A stretch of DNA of 62,019 nucleotides from Geosiphon pyriformis (GCA_016748015.1 JAAOMT010000503.1:211669-273687), one strand, 5' to 3'. Shown: positions 50,701 through 62,019, counted from the first letter of the stretch. The notes: generated from the letters alone by a model not told the origin. Made by a program: numbers and translations.

Positions 50701-53700
50701 AAAAAAATTGTTATTTCAGAAAATGTTAAATTTACTACAAGCTAATAAAATATGACTTGACAAAATTTTAGACAAAATTTTTTTTATTGTTTTGATCAAA
50801 ACAATAGATCATGTGTTTATAAATAATTTATCTCAATTATAAAATTTGAGAATTATTAAGACTCAAGCATATTTTCAAAGAGCTTAAATATTATTACAAA
50901 TTAGACAAAAATTTAACAAATCCAAAAAACATTTTAATATTAAGTTATTATAATATTTCTAAAGTTTTTTTAAGATTCTTAAAAAACTAGCAGTTTTGTC
51001 ATTAGACAAGTTTTTAATTATCAAAACCAAATTATCTATGCTGATTTCATTTATTACACCAAAAAAAAATTATTTTCCATATAGTTCAAAGATATGTATT
51101 GACAGGATCATGATTTTGGCATTGTATTATATACTTTTTGTTTTTTTGTTTAATTCATCATAAATTTATTTATCTTAAGCTTTATATTATCTAATTTCAA
51201 AACTGAGTTACTCTTAATAATCAAATAGTCTAGTAACACTTTATAGAAAAGTCATTTTAAACCACTTTTTATTATACTTTTTTTATCTGAACCAAAATTT
51301 TTTATATACTTTTTAATTGTTTTTTTAATAAATTTGTCTTTAATTAATTCTGCTTTACTATACTGAAATTTTTAATAATATTTTCTGATTATTAATAAGT
51401 GTTTGAAAATTTCTATTGAACTAGTACTCTTACTAATTAAATTAATAAACTCAAAAGCTTGTATGTTATTAAAAGCTGATCAAATCTTGATTAAATAAGT
51501 GAAATCTAAGTTTTTGTTTGAGTTTAAAGTTTTAACTATCTTAACAATCAATACTTTAAGCTTGTAAAACTTAGAAGTTTGTCTATTTTTTATACAATTA
51601 AATACACTAAACCAATATTTAGAGAAATTAAATCTGCTAAATTGGTTATTACTATTCTTAATATTTCTTACATAAAATTCAGATTACCAAGTTTATTTGT
51701 ATTTATAAACTCATCTAAATATATTAATATTTTGGCAAAAAAACACTCTTTAAAGTAAGTTCACTTGGCTATATTTGAATTTTTGATCTTGAACTTCTAA
51801 TGGTTTTTATTAGTTTGCTTCTAAATTGTATTTAGATGTTTATTTAAGAGGCCACTTAGATTAAAAAAAACAGAAACAGACATATAATCTGTTTTAAAAA
51901 AATTTAATATACTGTTGACACTTTTACTCATTACAGCTATTGAGAAGTGTTTACTAACAAAAATAAAATCAATAGTTTTCTTTATTTTTTTTGAATTACT
52001 CCATATCAGAAGCTTTAAAAAAAAACTACTTAAAAAAAGTTATATAGACTCAAATTCAAATATTTTCTGTAACTAATACTATATCTTATTTTATTTTTAT
52101 TAAAATCTCTACCTAGTACTATATAAAAACTCAAATTAATAGCTTTGGCAATATATAAGTTTATATTATATGCTTAATTAAATCTTACACTAGCTAAAAT
52201 GCCAGTATATAAGTCCAAAATTGTTACTAAAACTTTATTGGCAAAAAAAAAACAAATAGAAATATGACAACCAGGAATTTCAGAAACTTTGTACACATTT
52301 TAGATGAGATTATTATTCATTATTACTATCACTCTTAAATCCAAATAATCTACATTCAGTCTAAAAACAAAAACTTTCAAACCTAAAAACCTATTTTTAA
52401 TCTATAGTTTAATTTGTTTTTTTAGCTTTGTTTTTATAATAATAGAAACCAAATTGTTTGAATTTTTATGCTATTTAATAATATTATTCTGTTTAGCTAA
52501 ATTGTTTATTTTTTTAATATTACAAATTACAAACTCCCAAACAAAACTGGTTATTAATGTAAAAAGAGTGCTTAAAAGTCTAAGTTAACATACAACTAAT
52601 TTAATTTATTCAAAACTGAACTAACAAACATTTTAAGAGTGATCATCTTAGATTTTAAACTTTTAACCTTGATAGTCAAGACCTTAAAACTATTCAAATT
52701 CAAATTCAAAACCAAAACCTCAACTGTCATTAATAGAAAAAAGAAAAGTAAGATTTGTAAGTTATCTAATATTATGTTAAAGTTTGTAAAAAGAAATAAT
52801 AATAAAAAAATATTTATAACCAAATTTGAAGCCAAACTTAAATTTAAAATTAAAAAATCTATTAAAATAGAAAAGACAAAAACAGGTACAAAAAGCACTA
52901 AATTTATTTTATTTAGCTTGTATATAATTATTGATACTTAATTTGTCAACAGCTCCAAAGAGCATTTTAAGAAACTTAACCAATTATTAAAAAAAGACAT
53001 GTTTTAAGAAATAGAGAGAATATTGTTAAGATAAGAGTTACCAAAGAAAAAAAATTTAAAGAGAAGACCAAAATAACTACCAGTAAAACTAATTACTAAA
53101 AAAATTATTTGTGTTCAGAATTTGCTACTAAAGGCAACAAGACAAATAATAAAAACATTTTTTTTTTGTATATAAGTAAGCCAACTAGATATGATTTTTA
53201 TTTGAAACAAACTTCTTATATATTTTTCTTGAAATAGAAACTAGTAAGCTTAAAAAGTTATATATTTAAGAAATAAATACTCAAAACGCCTATATTTTTC
53301 ACAATAAACTATATTAAATTTTGTTCAAAAGAGTTTAATACCACCAAAAATTGGTTTTGTGTAAAAAGTAAATTTTAGTTTTTTATCAGACTTGAAGCCA
53401 ATTATAGTACAGCAAACTCTGTTATCAATTTTAAATAACTAGTTAATAATACAAGTTTTTCCATCAATTTTTTCTAATAAAACACCAAAATTATGAGCAG
53501 TAATTCTTATAAACAGAATAAAAAAAAGTGGCCTAAACCAATTTTTTGACATCCATGTATCATAGTCTTTACAGCTTTAATTACTTATATTGAATTTTTT
53601 TTAATTAAGAATGACCATTTTGAGATTATCTAATCTACTTGATTTAATTTGACAAACTTTATCATAGTTTTCTGTTATATTTCAATTAATTGTAAATAGA

Positions 53701-54440
53701 TCAATACCACTTGACCAAACTTAAAGAAAGTTGTAACAATTATTTTTTTAATTATTACAGCCTGATTTAAATATACTCTTTGTTTTTTGATATTGTTGTT
53801 TATAATAATTTCTTTATTTTTAGCCAATAATATAGTCTTTTTTATTTTTTTCTAATGTAAATGTTGATTAAATAATTTTTTAAATTTTAAGAAAATAGTA
53901 ACTTCTCCAAAACTGTTAATTAATGAAAACATTTTTCTAATATACTAAGTCTTTATTATTATTAATTTGCTTTTAATTGTTAAAATATTGATATCCAATA
54001 CAAAAAACTTCTTAATAAACATTTTTACTTGAGTTTTAGTAATTTTAAGATCAATTTATTTTTTGTTTAAAGAGATAAATAAGCAAAAAGGAAAAAAAAT
54101 CTTATTATTATCTATGTTATAGTTAAAAAAACCAATTAGAGAACCAAAAACTGACTTGTTTGGCTTTAAAAGTTTTTGTTTAAAAGTTAAACTGCTTTTT
54201 TTTTTTACTACTTGTTCTATAACCATTATTATTATTAAAAATAATTACTTTAAAAGTATTTTTATTTGTATTTATTTTAGCAAACTGACCAATAACATAC
54301 TTTAAACTGCCAATAATATTAATCAACTAGTTATTTAATTTTAAAAAATAAAAATATTAATAAAAAATATAAAAACAGAGACAAAAATATTTAATCAGTT
54401 ATTTATTAATTTTAAAACTTCCTAATGTATTGTATTTAAA
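47790..54440 (-). mobile_element. Nearly full-length LINE (copy D), inactivated
   Basis: From 54,250 downward: a gag-like/RRM N-terminal region (FGQVVLIYLQL, KTMIKFVKL near 53,700), a coiled Ser/Val/Lys stretch (open 52,898-52,596, SKMITLKMFVSSVLNKL), an endonuclease with VTILDLYTG, ILGRDFNK (expected GGDFNE) and FKTDYMSVSV near 51,885 (expected TDH), RT with FVNNTI near 50,245 (expected FVDD), post-RT ISNKKFYYLVSSILQPIISYK (open 50,032-49,841), and the C-terminal block SFVLKNWCNKV...SNINKLSN (open 48,263-47,955). The 3' tail at 47,800-47,880 is shared with A and C. At about 6.6 kb this is the reference copy for the family in this window. Stops occur throughout. The 5' end is set by loss of similarity near 54,440. 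Confidence 0.75.
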
Positions 54441-54559
54441 AAAAATACAAAATTTAATTTATTCAATATATTTTTTATTTTTAATATTTAAAAAAACTAT
54501 CTATTTACAATTGTTTTTTTTTCTGAATTTTAAAAATAGTATTACAAATTAATATTTTC

Positions 54560-55668
54560 AAAGTTTTAAAGAAGTTTAAACCAACTTTTTTACTATATTG
54601 TTTTTTATAATAACATAACATATTTTCAAATACAATTTTATTTTAATATATAAATAGCAAAGACAAAAATTTATTTTTACTTTCTAAATTTTTATTTGTA
54701 TTAGAATTTTTATTATACTTATTGTTAATAAGATTCATAATATTATTTTCTAAGATATAAGTAAATAATAGTTTGAACTTGTTAATATTAATAAAGTATA
54801 TTGTTAACAGCTTATCAATATTAATATATTTAATAAAAATCTGTATTTTTTATAAAAGTTTTTGTTTAATATTTAATAAATAGATTAATATTTGGCTATT
54901 ATTCAAAATTTTTGTATAATATTAACGGTTTTGAATTCTAATTATTGTTATTATTGATTATATATTAATTAAAAAGTCAATTATATTTTTTAATATTATT
55001 GTTAATACTAAAATATTGTTATTATACTAATTAATAAAATAGAAAAAAACAATTTTTAGTATTATGCTTTAAAAAATACAATAATTTTTGTATTTAATAG
55101 TTATAAATAGAATATTGTATTAGATAATAAGTATTTAACCATAATTTTAGATAATATAAAATTTTTTTTACCATAAAAATTGGTATTATTAAGCAATAGC
55201 AAAATTTTTTTTTTTTGTAATACATTTTTTTATTTAATAAATTAAGTTATTTATCAAAGATATCTGCTTACATCTATACTTTTGTATTATAGTAATTAGT
55301 AATTAAAAGTGCATCTATATTAATATTGTAAAAATATTGTGGCTTTATAGCTTTGCCAATAATTAAAAGCTGTAACTTAATACTGTTTGTTATATTATAA
55401 GCAAAAAATATGATAATTTAACTCTTATTATACTTGATATTAGAAATAGATTTTATTGTTAAAATTATATTCAATAGTATTCTAAAAAATAATGCTGTTT
55501 CATCAATATTATAAATATTATTTAGATTATATTTATTAATAATCTTGTGTAGTTACTTTTATTTTTCTAATAAAATTTTCAAGAAAATATTATTTGTTTT
55601 GCTATATATTTTAATATAATACAAATTATACTGTTTTTTAAACTTTTTTAATCAACTATTTAATACTT
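54560..55668 (-). mobile_element. Pogo/Tigger-type (CENP-B-like) DDE transposase remnant
   Basis: Minus-strand codons from about 55,665 read LKKFKKQYNL, then IYNIDETALFFR (55,516-55,481), the position of the first catalytic Asp of DDE_1 transposases (DETGLF). Next come LLIIGKAIKPQYF, then V-stop-M-stop-ADIF where KAWMTADIF is usual, then KILLLLNNTNF where the family has LLLDN (second Asp now Asn), LSNTIFYL-stop-LL (usual PNTTSHLQPLD), and a C-terminal stretch to about 54,560. The DNA-binding N-terminal half is missing. It abuts the Gypsy pol reading at about 55,670 in the same orientation, so one element was inserted into or recombined with the other. Inactive. Confidence 0.68.
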
Positions 55669-55669
55669 T

Positions 55670-58067
55670 AAAGTATATTGTTTTTGGCATAAGATTTTTA
55701 ATTCCTAAGTTTTCCAATCTGAGTTTGTATTTGTCTTAAAAAGTTAATTATTTTTGACAAAAGCCTAATATTAGGATGTATTTATAATTAGAAGTTTAAT
55801 TGGAATAATAATTTCATTAATTGTAAATAAAAAATTGTCAATTTCTTCTACTAAAGTTTTTTTTATACTATTAGCTATAATAATAACTGTTTAGACAGAT
55901 CTGTCAATATTTTGCTATAGCTGTTGTATTAATTAATAGGTAATAATACTTTTAACAAATCTACTATTTAAAATTAACCAAATTGATTTTTCTTCAACTT
56001 TAGTTTTTATATACATAGCTGTAATTGTTTTTTGTTTAGTAATAGCTACATTGCTAAATAAGAATAATAATTTATTGGCTTCAAATTCGAATAAGAAGAT
56101 ATTAAACAGGTTGGTATTTTAGACAATTTTGGCTAGTAGGATAGTATTGCTAAAAAATTTTTGTTTTATTGTTGCAGCTTTACTTTCAAAAAGTGCAGTT
56201 TGCAGAAAATTTGATCCTTCTGGTATTATAAAATAACCAAGTTAAGTATAGTAATATGTAGATTTTTGTTGAATTTAATTTTAGGAAACTAATTGATTAT
56301 TAAGATTAAATCTGTTGTTATTTGTTACAAATTAGTTTTAAAGTACAAATTGGCTTTATTGAACTAATTTTCAGACAGGTATTTGATATTATTAAACTGG
56401 GAGTTATAAATATTGTTGTTGAATAAGTTGTAAAGTAGATTAATAATTGTTCTAATATTAAAATCTTGTTAAATAATAAATTGGTGGTAAAGATTGGTAG
56501 TAAGATTGCTAAGATTAGAAATAATGTTAATTATTTCTTGCTTGTTGGTCTTTTTGTATCTTTCAGTAATTTCAATTTCAGTATTTTAAAATTCCACAAT
56601 AGTAACAGCTTTGAGATTAGTTGTTTAATGATAATAAATAGTTATTTTGATTGCATTTTTAGGATGGTTGATATTTTTGTTGTTGCTATTGTTGTTAATT
56701 AGTAAAATAGTTCTCAACTTTCTTTGCAAGTTGATCAATTTTTTTTTAGCTGCTGAGCTGGTTTTACCAATTGCAAAATTAACAAGTTTAGTGTGATTTG
56801 CTTTTTTTATTGTCATTTTATAGTTTTTTGTATGTTAAATAACTGTAGCTAAGTCAGTTGAAACATGGAAGTAAATTTTTTTAATTAATTTATCTTTTAA
56901 TCCAGTTATAAATTAGTTCAAAATTTAAGCATCAAAATAATACTTATTGATTTTTAATTATCAAATTCATCAAAAAAGTTTGTTAAACTTTTTAAGATAG
57001 GTTATAACAAATTCAGAAAGTTCTTGTTTGATGTTTCAAAATTGGTTCTAGAGAGTAATAGAAGTGTTTTTGTTGGTAAATTGTTCCAAAAAAACATATT
57101 TGAATGCTTGCCAGATTTCAAAGAGAGCATCTAAGTTTTCAAACTATTTGCCTACAGTTTTTAAAAAAAAATAAAAAATAGCTTTAAGCATTCTTGTAAT
57201 ATTCTATCTATTTGTATTTTCTGTTTTTTAGACTTTGTCAAGCTATTTTTATGAACTGATATCAGCATTTTCTTCTGTAAATTCAGTAATTTTTATAATA
57301 TAGATGGTTGCTATGTTTTTTGTATTTTTATTTTTAATAGTTTCTTTTTCTGTAAATTCAGAAATATCTTTATTGTTATGAAAATAATTGATTTGGTTTT
57401 TTGCTAAAAAATCAAAAAGATTAATACTAGTAAAAATTTGTTTAAGTTGTTATATTAGACTTTTTGGTGATGTAAAATTTTTTGGTCTTAAGAAATAATT
57501 AAATAATAAATTTAGTATTTGTGCTTAAGCAAGTAAAGCTAAAAAAAGTATAATTAAAAGTGTTAATTTAGAACTAGTGTTTTGTTTTGGTGTTTGCAGA
57601 TATTAAAAAATTGTTTTTGGTGTATTAGATATTGTGTAAATTGGTTGCATATTTTTTGTTTGTTTTTTTTGTTTGTTTCAAATTCAGACTTAAATTTAAG
57701 AATAAATTGTAAATTGGAAAAATACTTTTCTTTGCAAAACATAATAATATTATAATCAAGTTTATTAAAATAAATAGCATAACTATCACCACTAATGTTT
57801 TCTGGATTTCTATTTGTAGTGGATGATATTTTTAAGAAAATTTTACTTGATTTCTATAATATTGTAATTTCCAAAATAGTATTTATTGATTTGTTTTTTG
57901 ATATATTGAAAAAATGTTTTTTTAAAGACTGTAATTCTATTTCAAATTTCAAATTGTTGTTTACAGTAAGTGTAAACTGATTAATAATACTCTAAAGTTG
58001 TTATATCTAATATAATTATTACTTTAAAGTTGTTATTGCTGTGTTATTTTTGTAAGAGAACACTAAA
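55670..58067 (-). mobile_element. Gypsy internal region: decayed gag, zinc-knuckle tail and protease
   Basis: Minus strand next to the LTR at 58,068-59,031. The leader after the LTR matches the plus element's leader (gctc/gttct, then aaataacacagcaataacaa). Gag codons near 57,740-57,650 match the 60,435-61,217 gag (CKEKY, FKSEFETN). Around 57,120-56,700: FEIWQAFKYVFLEQF, TNKNTSITL, FITGLKDKLIKKI, then the open block 56,816-56,625 (KKANHTKLVNFAIGKTSSAA, Asn-rich tail). Near 55,985-55,935 the aspartic protease reads LILNSRFVKSIIT where DSG is expected, so the catalytic Asp is Asn. The reading continues to about 55,670 (SDWKT) and stops at the Pogo remnant. RT and integrase are not seen. Confidence 0.7.
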
Positions 58068-59031
58068 TATTACTAAAGGTTTCTGATTTCTTTTTTTAAA
58101 TGTTGTTAATATTTGTTTGCTGTAAATTCACATTTTTTGGAAGAGTTAAACCTCCAATAACTGAATTTATTTTCAAATTATCTCCTATAATTTAAACTGC
58201 TGAATTTATAAATAGAATGACCAATTTTATGCCAGTTACTTTATATAATTATGTTGTAGTAAACATTAACTTTTTCCCAAAAATTGCTTATCTAAAAGCT
58301 TATTAAAATGTGTAATTATTTTGTTGTAAAAATCAACTCTTTTACAAGAATTTTGTCTGTAAGCTATCTTAATAATTATTATAAAAAAAATATAAAAAAA
58401 TATAAAAAATATAAAAGAAATAAAATTTTATTAAAGAAATCGTTTTCTGATCCAAACTTAAAGTTACTAATAATTTACTGAAATTGGTAGCTAATCAATT
58501 TCAAAATATTAATTGGGATTTTAGGAAATTTCAAGTATAATTATTTCAAAATTGGTTTTTAAAGTATATATTTTTATTTTGAATTTGTATTGTAAAGTAA
58601 TTCTAAAGAAGGTAAAATATCTATGATAAGATATATTTTCTTGAAAAAAGAAGCTTTTCTTTTATACAACTTGTTATAATACTGGTTTATAAGTTTGAAC
58701 TTTTTTTTTATTATGATTTTAACAAATTAAAAATACATTTTAACAAACTACAAGTTATTTTATCAAACTATTAACTGTTTTAGTAAATTATTTATTATTT
58801 CAATAAATTTCTACAAATTTCAGCAAATTTTTGAATATTATATAGTTTGAAATTTTGTGTAATTTTGATCATCCTAATTTTTATTGTACAAATTGGATTA
58901 TTAATTAAATAATAATATTCAATAATTTGATTATAAGTAATAATTGAAATAATATTAATATATGCTAATTAATAATAAGAATTATAAAGGTAATTTTATG
59001 CTAATTAATAACTAAAATTTTATTGGTAACA
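58068..59031 (-). repeat. 5' LTR of the minus-strand Gypsy element (mutated copy)
   Basis: 964 bp. Read on the minus strand it starts TGTTACCAATAAAA and ends GTAATA, where the related LTR ends GTAACA. It is homologous along its length to 59,418-60,389 (inverted) and to 61,356-62,019 (same direction). Most differences from those are G to A or C to T. Confidence 0.85.
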
Positions 59032-59417
59032 ATATTTATAAAAAAATCAAATCTGATTCTAGAATTTTGTGAACTGAGTCAAATTGTCATAAGTATAACA
59101 TCCTAATTTATACATATTAACTAAATTCATAAATAAAACTTCATAAAAGTCTTATATTATAGACTACTAATGACTATGTGCAAATATTTATATGATAAAC
59201 ATTATTGTAGTATTACGAATTAGAGTAACAAGCTAACAGATAGCAAGAGAGAACAGAATTATAAGATAATGAAAAGAATCAAAAAGAATTCAACTTCAAA
59301 GAGCAAATTAAATAAATATGAAATTAATATGTAAGATTAGTTTTATAAAATATCTTAGTTACTATACTTTTCAAAAGATAACTGAGAATCTGAAGGTAGA
59401 GGAATAGTCTATACTGT
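59032..59417. other. 386-bp spacer between two head-to-head LTRs
   Basis: Separates the outer ends of two oppositely oriented Gypsy 5' LTRs. No gene recognised. No matching target-site duplication could be paired, because neither 3' end is visible. Confidence 0.5.
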
Positions 59418-60389
59418 TGTTACCAGTGGAATTTTAGCTATTAATTAGCATAAAATTATCTTCATAATTCCTATTATTAATTAGCATACATTATTAATAA
59501 TTCGATTATCATTTATTATTTAATCAAATTATCAAATATCATTACTCAATCAATAATCCGATTTGTACTTTAGAAATTAAGATAATCAAATTACACAATA
59601 CCCTGAACCATTTAACATAGTCAAAATTCGCCGAAATTAATGAAAATTGGCCGAAATAATCAAATAGTTCAGTGAAATAACTTGTAGTTTGCCGAAATGT
59701 ATCTTTAGTTCACCCAAATTATAGCAAAGAGAAAAGTGCAAGTTCAAAGACTAGTACTACAACAAGTTGTATAAAAGAAGAGCTTCTCTCTTCAAGAAAA
59801 TGTATTTTCTCATAGTATTTCATCATAATATCTTACTTTGGATATCTTAATTAAAACAAATCATCTTTTTACATATTCAAATAAAAATTAAATATTCGAA
59901 AACCAAATCTTTGATTATTACACTTGAAATTCCCCAAAAAACCAACTAACACTTTGAAATTAATTAGCTACCAATTTCAGTAATCTGTTAGCAAATCCAG
60001 GCCTGAATAGAAAACGTTTCCCTTGACATAATTCTATTTCTTTTACATTTCTTTTATTTTATTTTTTTTCTTATCATAATCATTTGGGTAGCCTACAGAC
60101 AAGATCCCTGTAGAAGAGTTGACTTTCACAGCAAAGTAACTACACGTTTTTAGTAAGCTTCCAGACGAACAATTCCTGGGAAAAAGTTGATGTTTACTAC
60201 AACATAACTACATAAAGTAACTGACAAGGAATTGGTCATTCCACTTATAAGCCCAGCAGTTCAAATTATAGGAGATAATTTGAAGATAAATTCAGTTACT
60301 GGAGGTCCAACTACTTCCTGAAAACATGAATTCACAGCAAATTAACATTAACAACATTTAAAAAAAGAGACCAAAAACCTCCAGTAACA
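59418..60389 (+). repeat. 5' LTR of the plus-strand Gypsy element
   Basis: 972 bp, starting TGTTACCAGTGG and ending CTCCAGTAACA, with TG...CA ends and a 6-bp terminal inverted repeat (TGTTAC/GTAACA). It keeps CpG sites (ccgaaa, aaacg), unlike the minus copy. It is followed at once by tttggtgctcttctac, which starts with a TGG typical of a tRNA primer-binding site. Confidence 0.85.
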
Positions 60390-60407
60390 TTTGGTGCTCT
60401 TCTACAG
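60390..60407 (+). promoter_or_regulatory. Probable primer-binding site of the plus Gypsy
   Basis: tttggtgctcttctac lies directly after the LTR CA end. TGG complements a tRNA 3' CCA. The minus element shows the same segment with transitions (tttagtgttctct). Which tRNA primes is not determined. Confidence 0.5.
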
Positions 60408-60434
60408 AAATAACACAGCAATAACAAATTCAAA

Positions 60435-61355
60435 GTGATGATCACACCAGACACAGCAACTCTAAAGTATTATCAGTCAATTTACATCCACTGCAAGCAA
60501 AGATTCAACATCCCAGATGGAATTAAAGTTGTTAAGAAATTGGTATACCAATACATTGAAAATCACATCAACAATTATCTTTTTAGAAACTACAACATTT
60601 CAGAAGTTAGAAGCAACCTCTACAATAATTTAGTACACTATTTACAATTGAGAACAGAAGACTTGAACAGTAAAACACTTGCTACCTACTTCCAAGAACT
60701 TAATTTTAACATTATTGAGTATTGTAAAGAAAAATACCCAATACAGCCCAAATACTCTCTTGACTTTGAATCAGAAACAGAAACAAGCAACAAAGACAAA
60801 CAAAAAATGAAACAATATTCAAGAACCACTCCAAACACTCCAATACTCCCAAAAACAACTGTCAAACACTTGCAAACACCTGAACAAGGAATCAGTGTCA
60901 AATTACCACTTTCTATTACACCATTTCCAATTTCATTTGTTCAATCACAAACACCAAATTTACCACTCAACTGTTTCTCCAGACCAGAAGATTATCAGTC
61001 ACTTAAAAATCCTACTCAACAGCAGGAACCTATATTAACAAGCACCAATATCATTGAATACTTACAAAAAAACAAAAGTAATCATTCAGAAAACTTGAAA
61101 AGTGAAGAAACTGAATTAGAACAAGAAAAAACTACAGAAAATGAAGAAGAAATGGCAACTGCTTATATTGCAAAAATCCCAAAGTTTACTGGTGAAGATA
61201 ATAATACCAGTCCTTAAGAATGGCTTGATAAAGTCCAGAAAGCAGGAGATGCAAATGGTTGGATTGCATCAAAAATGCTCAAAGCAATTCTATACTTTTT
61301 CTAAGGAACTGCAAAAAAATGGTTTGAAAACTTAGAAGAACTATTTGAAAACTGG
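60435..61355 (+). mobile_element. Gypsy gag of the plus element, two nonsense codons, cut by an LTR
   Basis: Open for 260 codons from ATG 60,435 to TAA 61,215-61,217. The N-terminal half is hydrophilic with Pro/Thr/Ser; then MATAYIAKIPKFTGEDN leads into the Retrotrans_gag-like domain, which continues past the stop as EWLDKVQKAGDANGW, a second TAA near 61,302, GTAKKWFENLEELFENW. Both TAA stand where I would expect Gln (CAA). The reading ends at 61,355, at a Trp codon, where an inverted LTR begins. Pol is absent from the window. Gag would form the particle; it is inactive here. Confidence 0.8.
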
Positions 61356-62019
61356 TGTTACCAGAGGTTTTTGGTCTCTTTTCTTAAATGTTGGTAATGT
61401 TGTTTTGCTGTGAATTCACGTTCTCAGGAAGTAGTTGAACCTCCAATAACTGAATTTATCTTCAAATTATCTTCTATAATTTGAACTTGCTGGGCTTATA
61501 AGTGGAATGGCCAATTCCTTGCCAGTTACTTTATGTAGTTATGTTGTAGTAAACATCAATTCTTTCCCAGGAATTGCTCATCTGGAAGCTTACTAAAATA
61601 TATAGTTACTTTGCTGTGAAAGTCAACTCTTCTACAGGAATCTTGTCTGTAGACTATCCTAATGATTGTAATAAGAAAAGAAAAGAAAAATAAAAGAAAT
61701 GTAAAAGAAATAAAATTTTTGTCAAGAGAAACGTTTTCTATCCAGGCCTGGAGTCACTAATAGTTTACTGAAATTGGTAGCTAATCAATTTCAAAACGTT
61801 AGTTGGGTTTTGAGGATTTTCCAAGTGCAATAATTAAAGAATTTGGTTTTTCGAATTATTTGATATTTATTTCTTTTTGTGTGTGTAGGAATGGTTCTAA
61901 GTGATAAATCTAAAGTAAGATACATTTTCCAGAAGAGAAAAGCTCTTCTTTTATACAACTTGTTGTAGTACTAGTCTATGAACTTGCACTTTTTCTCTTT
62001 GCTCAAATTTCGGCAAACT
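61356..62019 (-). repeat. Inverted LTR inserted into gag, truncated by window end
   Basis: Starts TGTTACCAGAGG, the reverse complement of the LTR terminus, and matches 58,068 onward in the same direction and 60,389 downward in reverse. By orientation this is a solo LTR or the 3' LTR of a minus-strand element lying to the right. The five bases before it are actgg, a candidate target-site duplication whose partner is outside the window. Confidence 0.75.

Noticed and set aside
52639-52941. 100-codon Lys-rich plus-strand open frame
   Set aside because: It is the complement of the genuine minus-strand LINE codons at 52,898-52,596 (SKMITLKMFVSSVL), which fit the family.
56466-57980. Plus-strand open frames at 56,466-56,702 and 57,795-57,980
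   Set aside because: Antisense to the minus-strand Gypsy gag, where recognisable gag motifs lie.
60686-60901. 71-codon minus-strand open frame
   Set aside because: Antisense shadow of gag.
59418-62019. A single DNA transposon with ~700-bp terminal inverted repeats around the 260-codon gene
   Set aside because: The repeats have LTR termini (TGTTAC...GTAACA), a primer-binding site follows the left one, and the gene is gag-like. An inverted LTR inserted in gag explains it better.

Overview
The window looks like a contig from an arbuscular mycorrhizal fungus (Glomeromycotina, most like Rhizophagus). The reasons are very high AT content, intron-dense genes with short GT-AG introns, fungal orthologues (white collar photoreceptor with LOV plus GATA, FUR1-type uracil phosphoribosyltransferase, a mitochondrial Mmt-like CDF carrier, EMC6, an NBR1 autophagy receptor), and LINE, Gypsy and DDE-like repeat families that I know from Rhizophagus. 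Species and family matches come from memory; nothing was searched. A 187-base assembly gap lies at 15,252-15,438.

Layout. (1) 1-14,100 is a transposon graveyard almost without CpG: a spliced, decayed DDE-like transposase gene (minus, about 4,400-850), three LINE copies (minus about 5,280-5,900 and 6,085-8,830; plus about 9,560-14,040) and a 46-bp palindromic tandem repeat. (2) 14,100-19,050 is a CpG-regaining transition with the gap and many microsatellites. (3) 19,053-41,770 is a gene island: a four-finger C2H2 factor (+), uracil phosphoribosyltransferase (+), white collar-1-like receptor (+), a lineage-specific gene with a probable 1-nt frameshift (-), a small spliced gene (+), an NBR1-like receptor (-), a mitochondrial CDF metal carrier (-) and EMC6 (+). 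The last two share a 267-bp divergent promoter. (4) From about 42,270 the CpG-poor repeat landscape returns: two further minus-strand LINEs, one nearly full length (about 47,790-54,440), a Pogo-type transposase remnant lodged in a mutated minus-strand Gypsy element (about 54,560-59,031), then a younger plus-strand Gypsy (LTR 59,418-60,389, gag to 61,355) cut by an inverted LTR that runs off the window.

The island genes do not form a pathway; they are housekeeping or regulatory genes caught between repeat blocks. I rebuilt exon structures by hand from reading frame and splice signals, and every junction quoted keeps frame unless stated. No tRNA, rRNA or CRISPR array was recognised. The strongest theme is mutational: recognisable catalytic codons in several repeats carry changes of the C:G to T:A type (RT DD to NN, endonuclease TDH to TDY, TGG to TAG, Gln CAA to TAA). 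This fits cytosine-methylation decay or an RIP-like process, although strong neutral AT bias could also do it.
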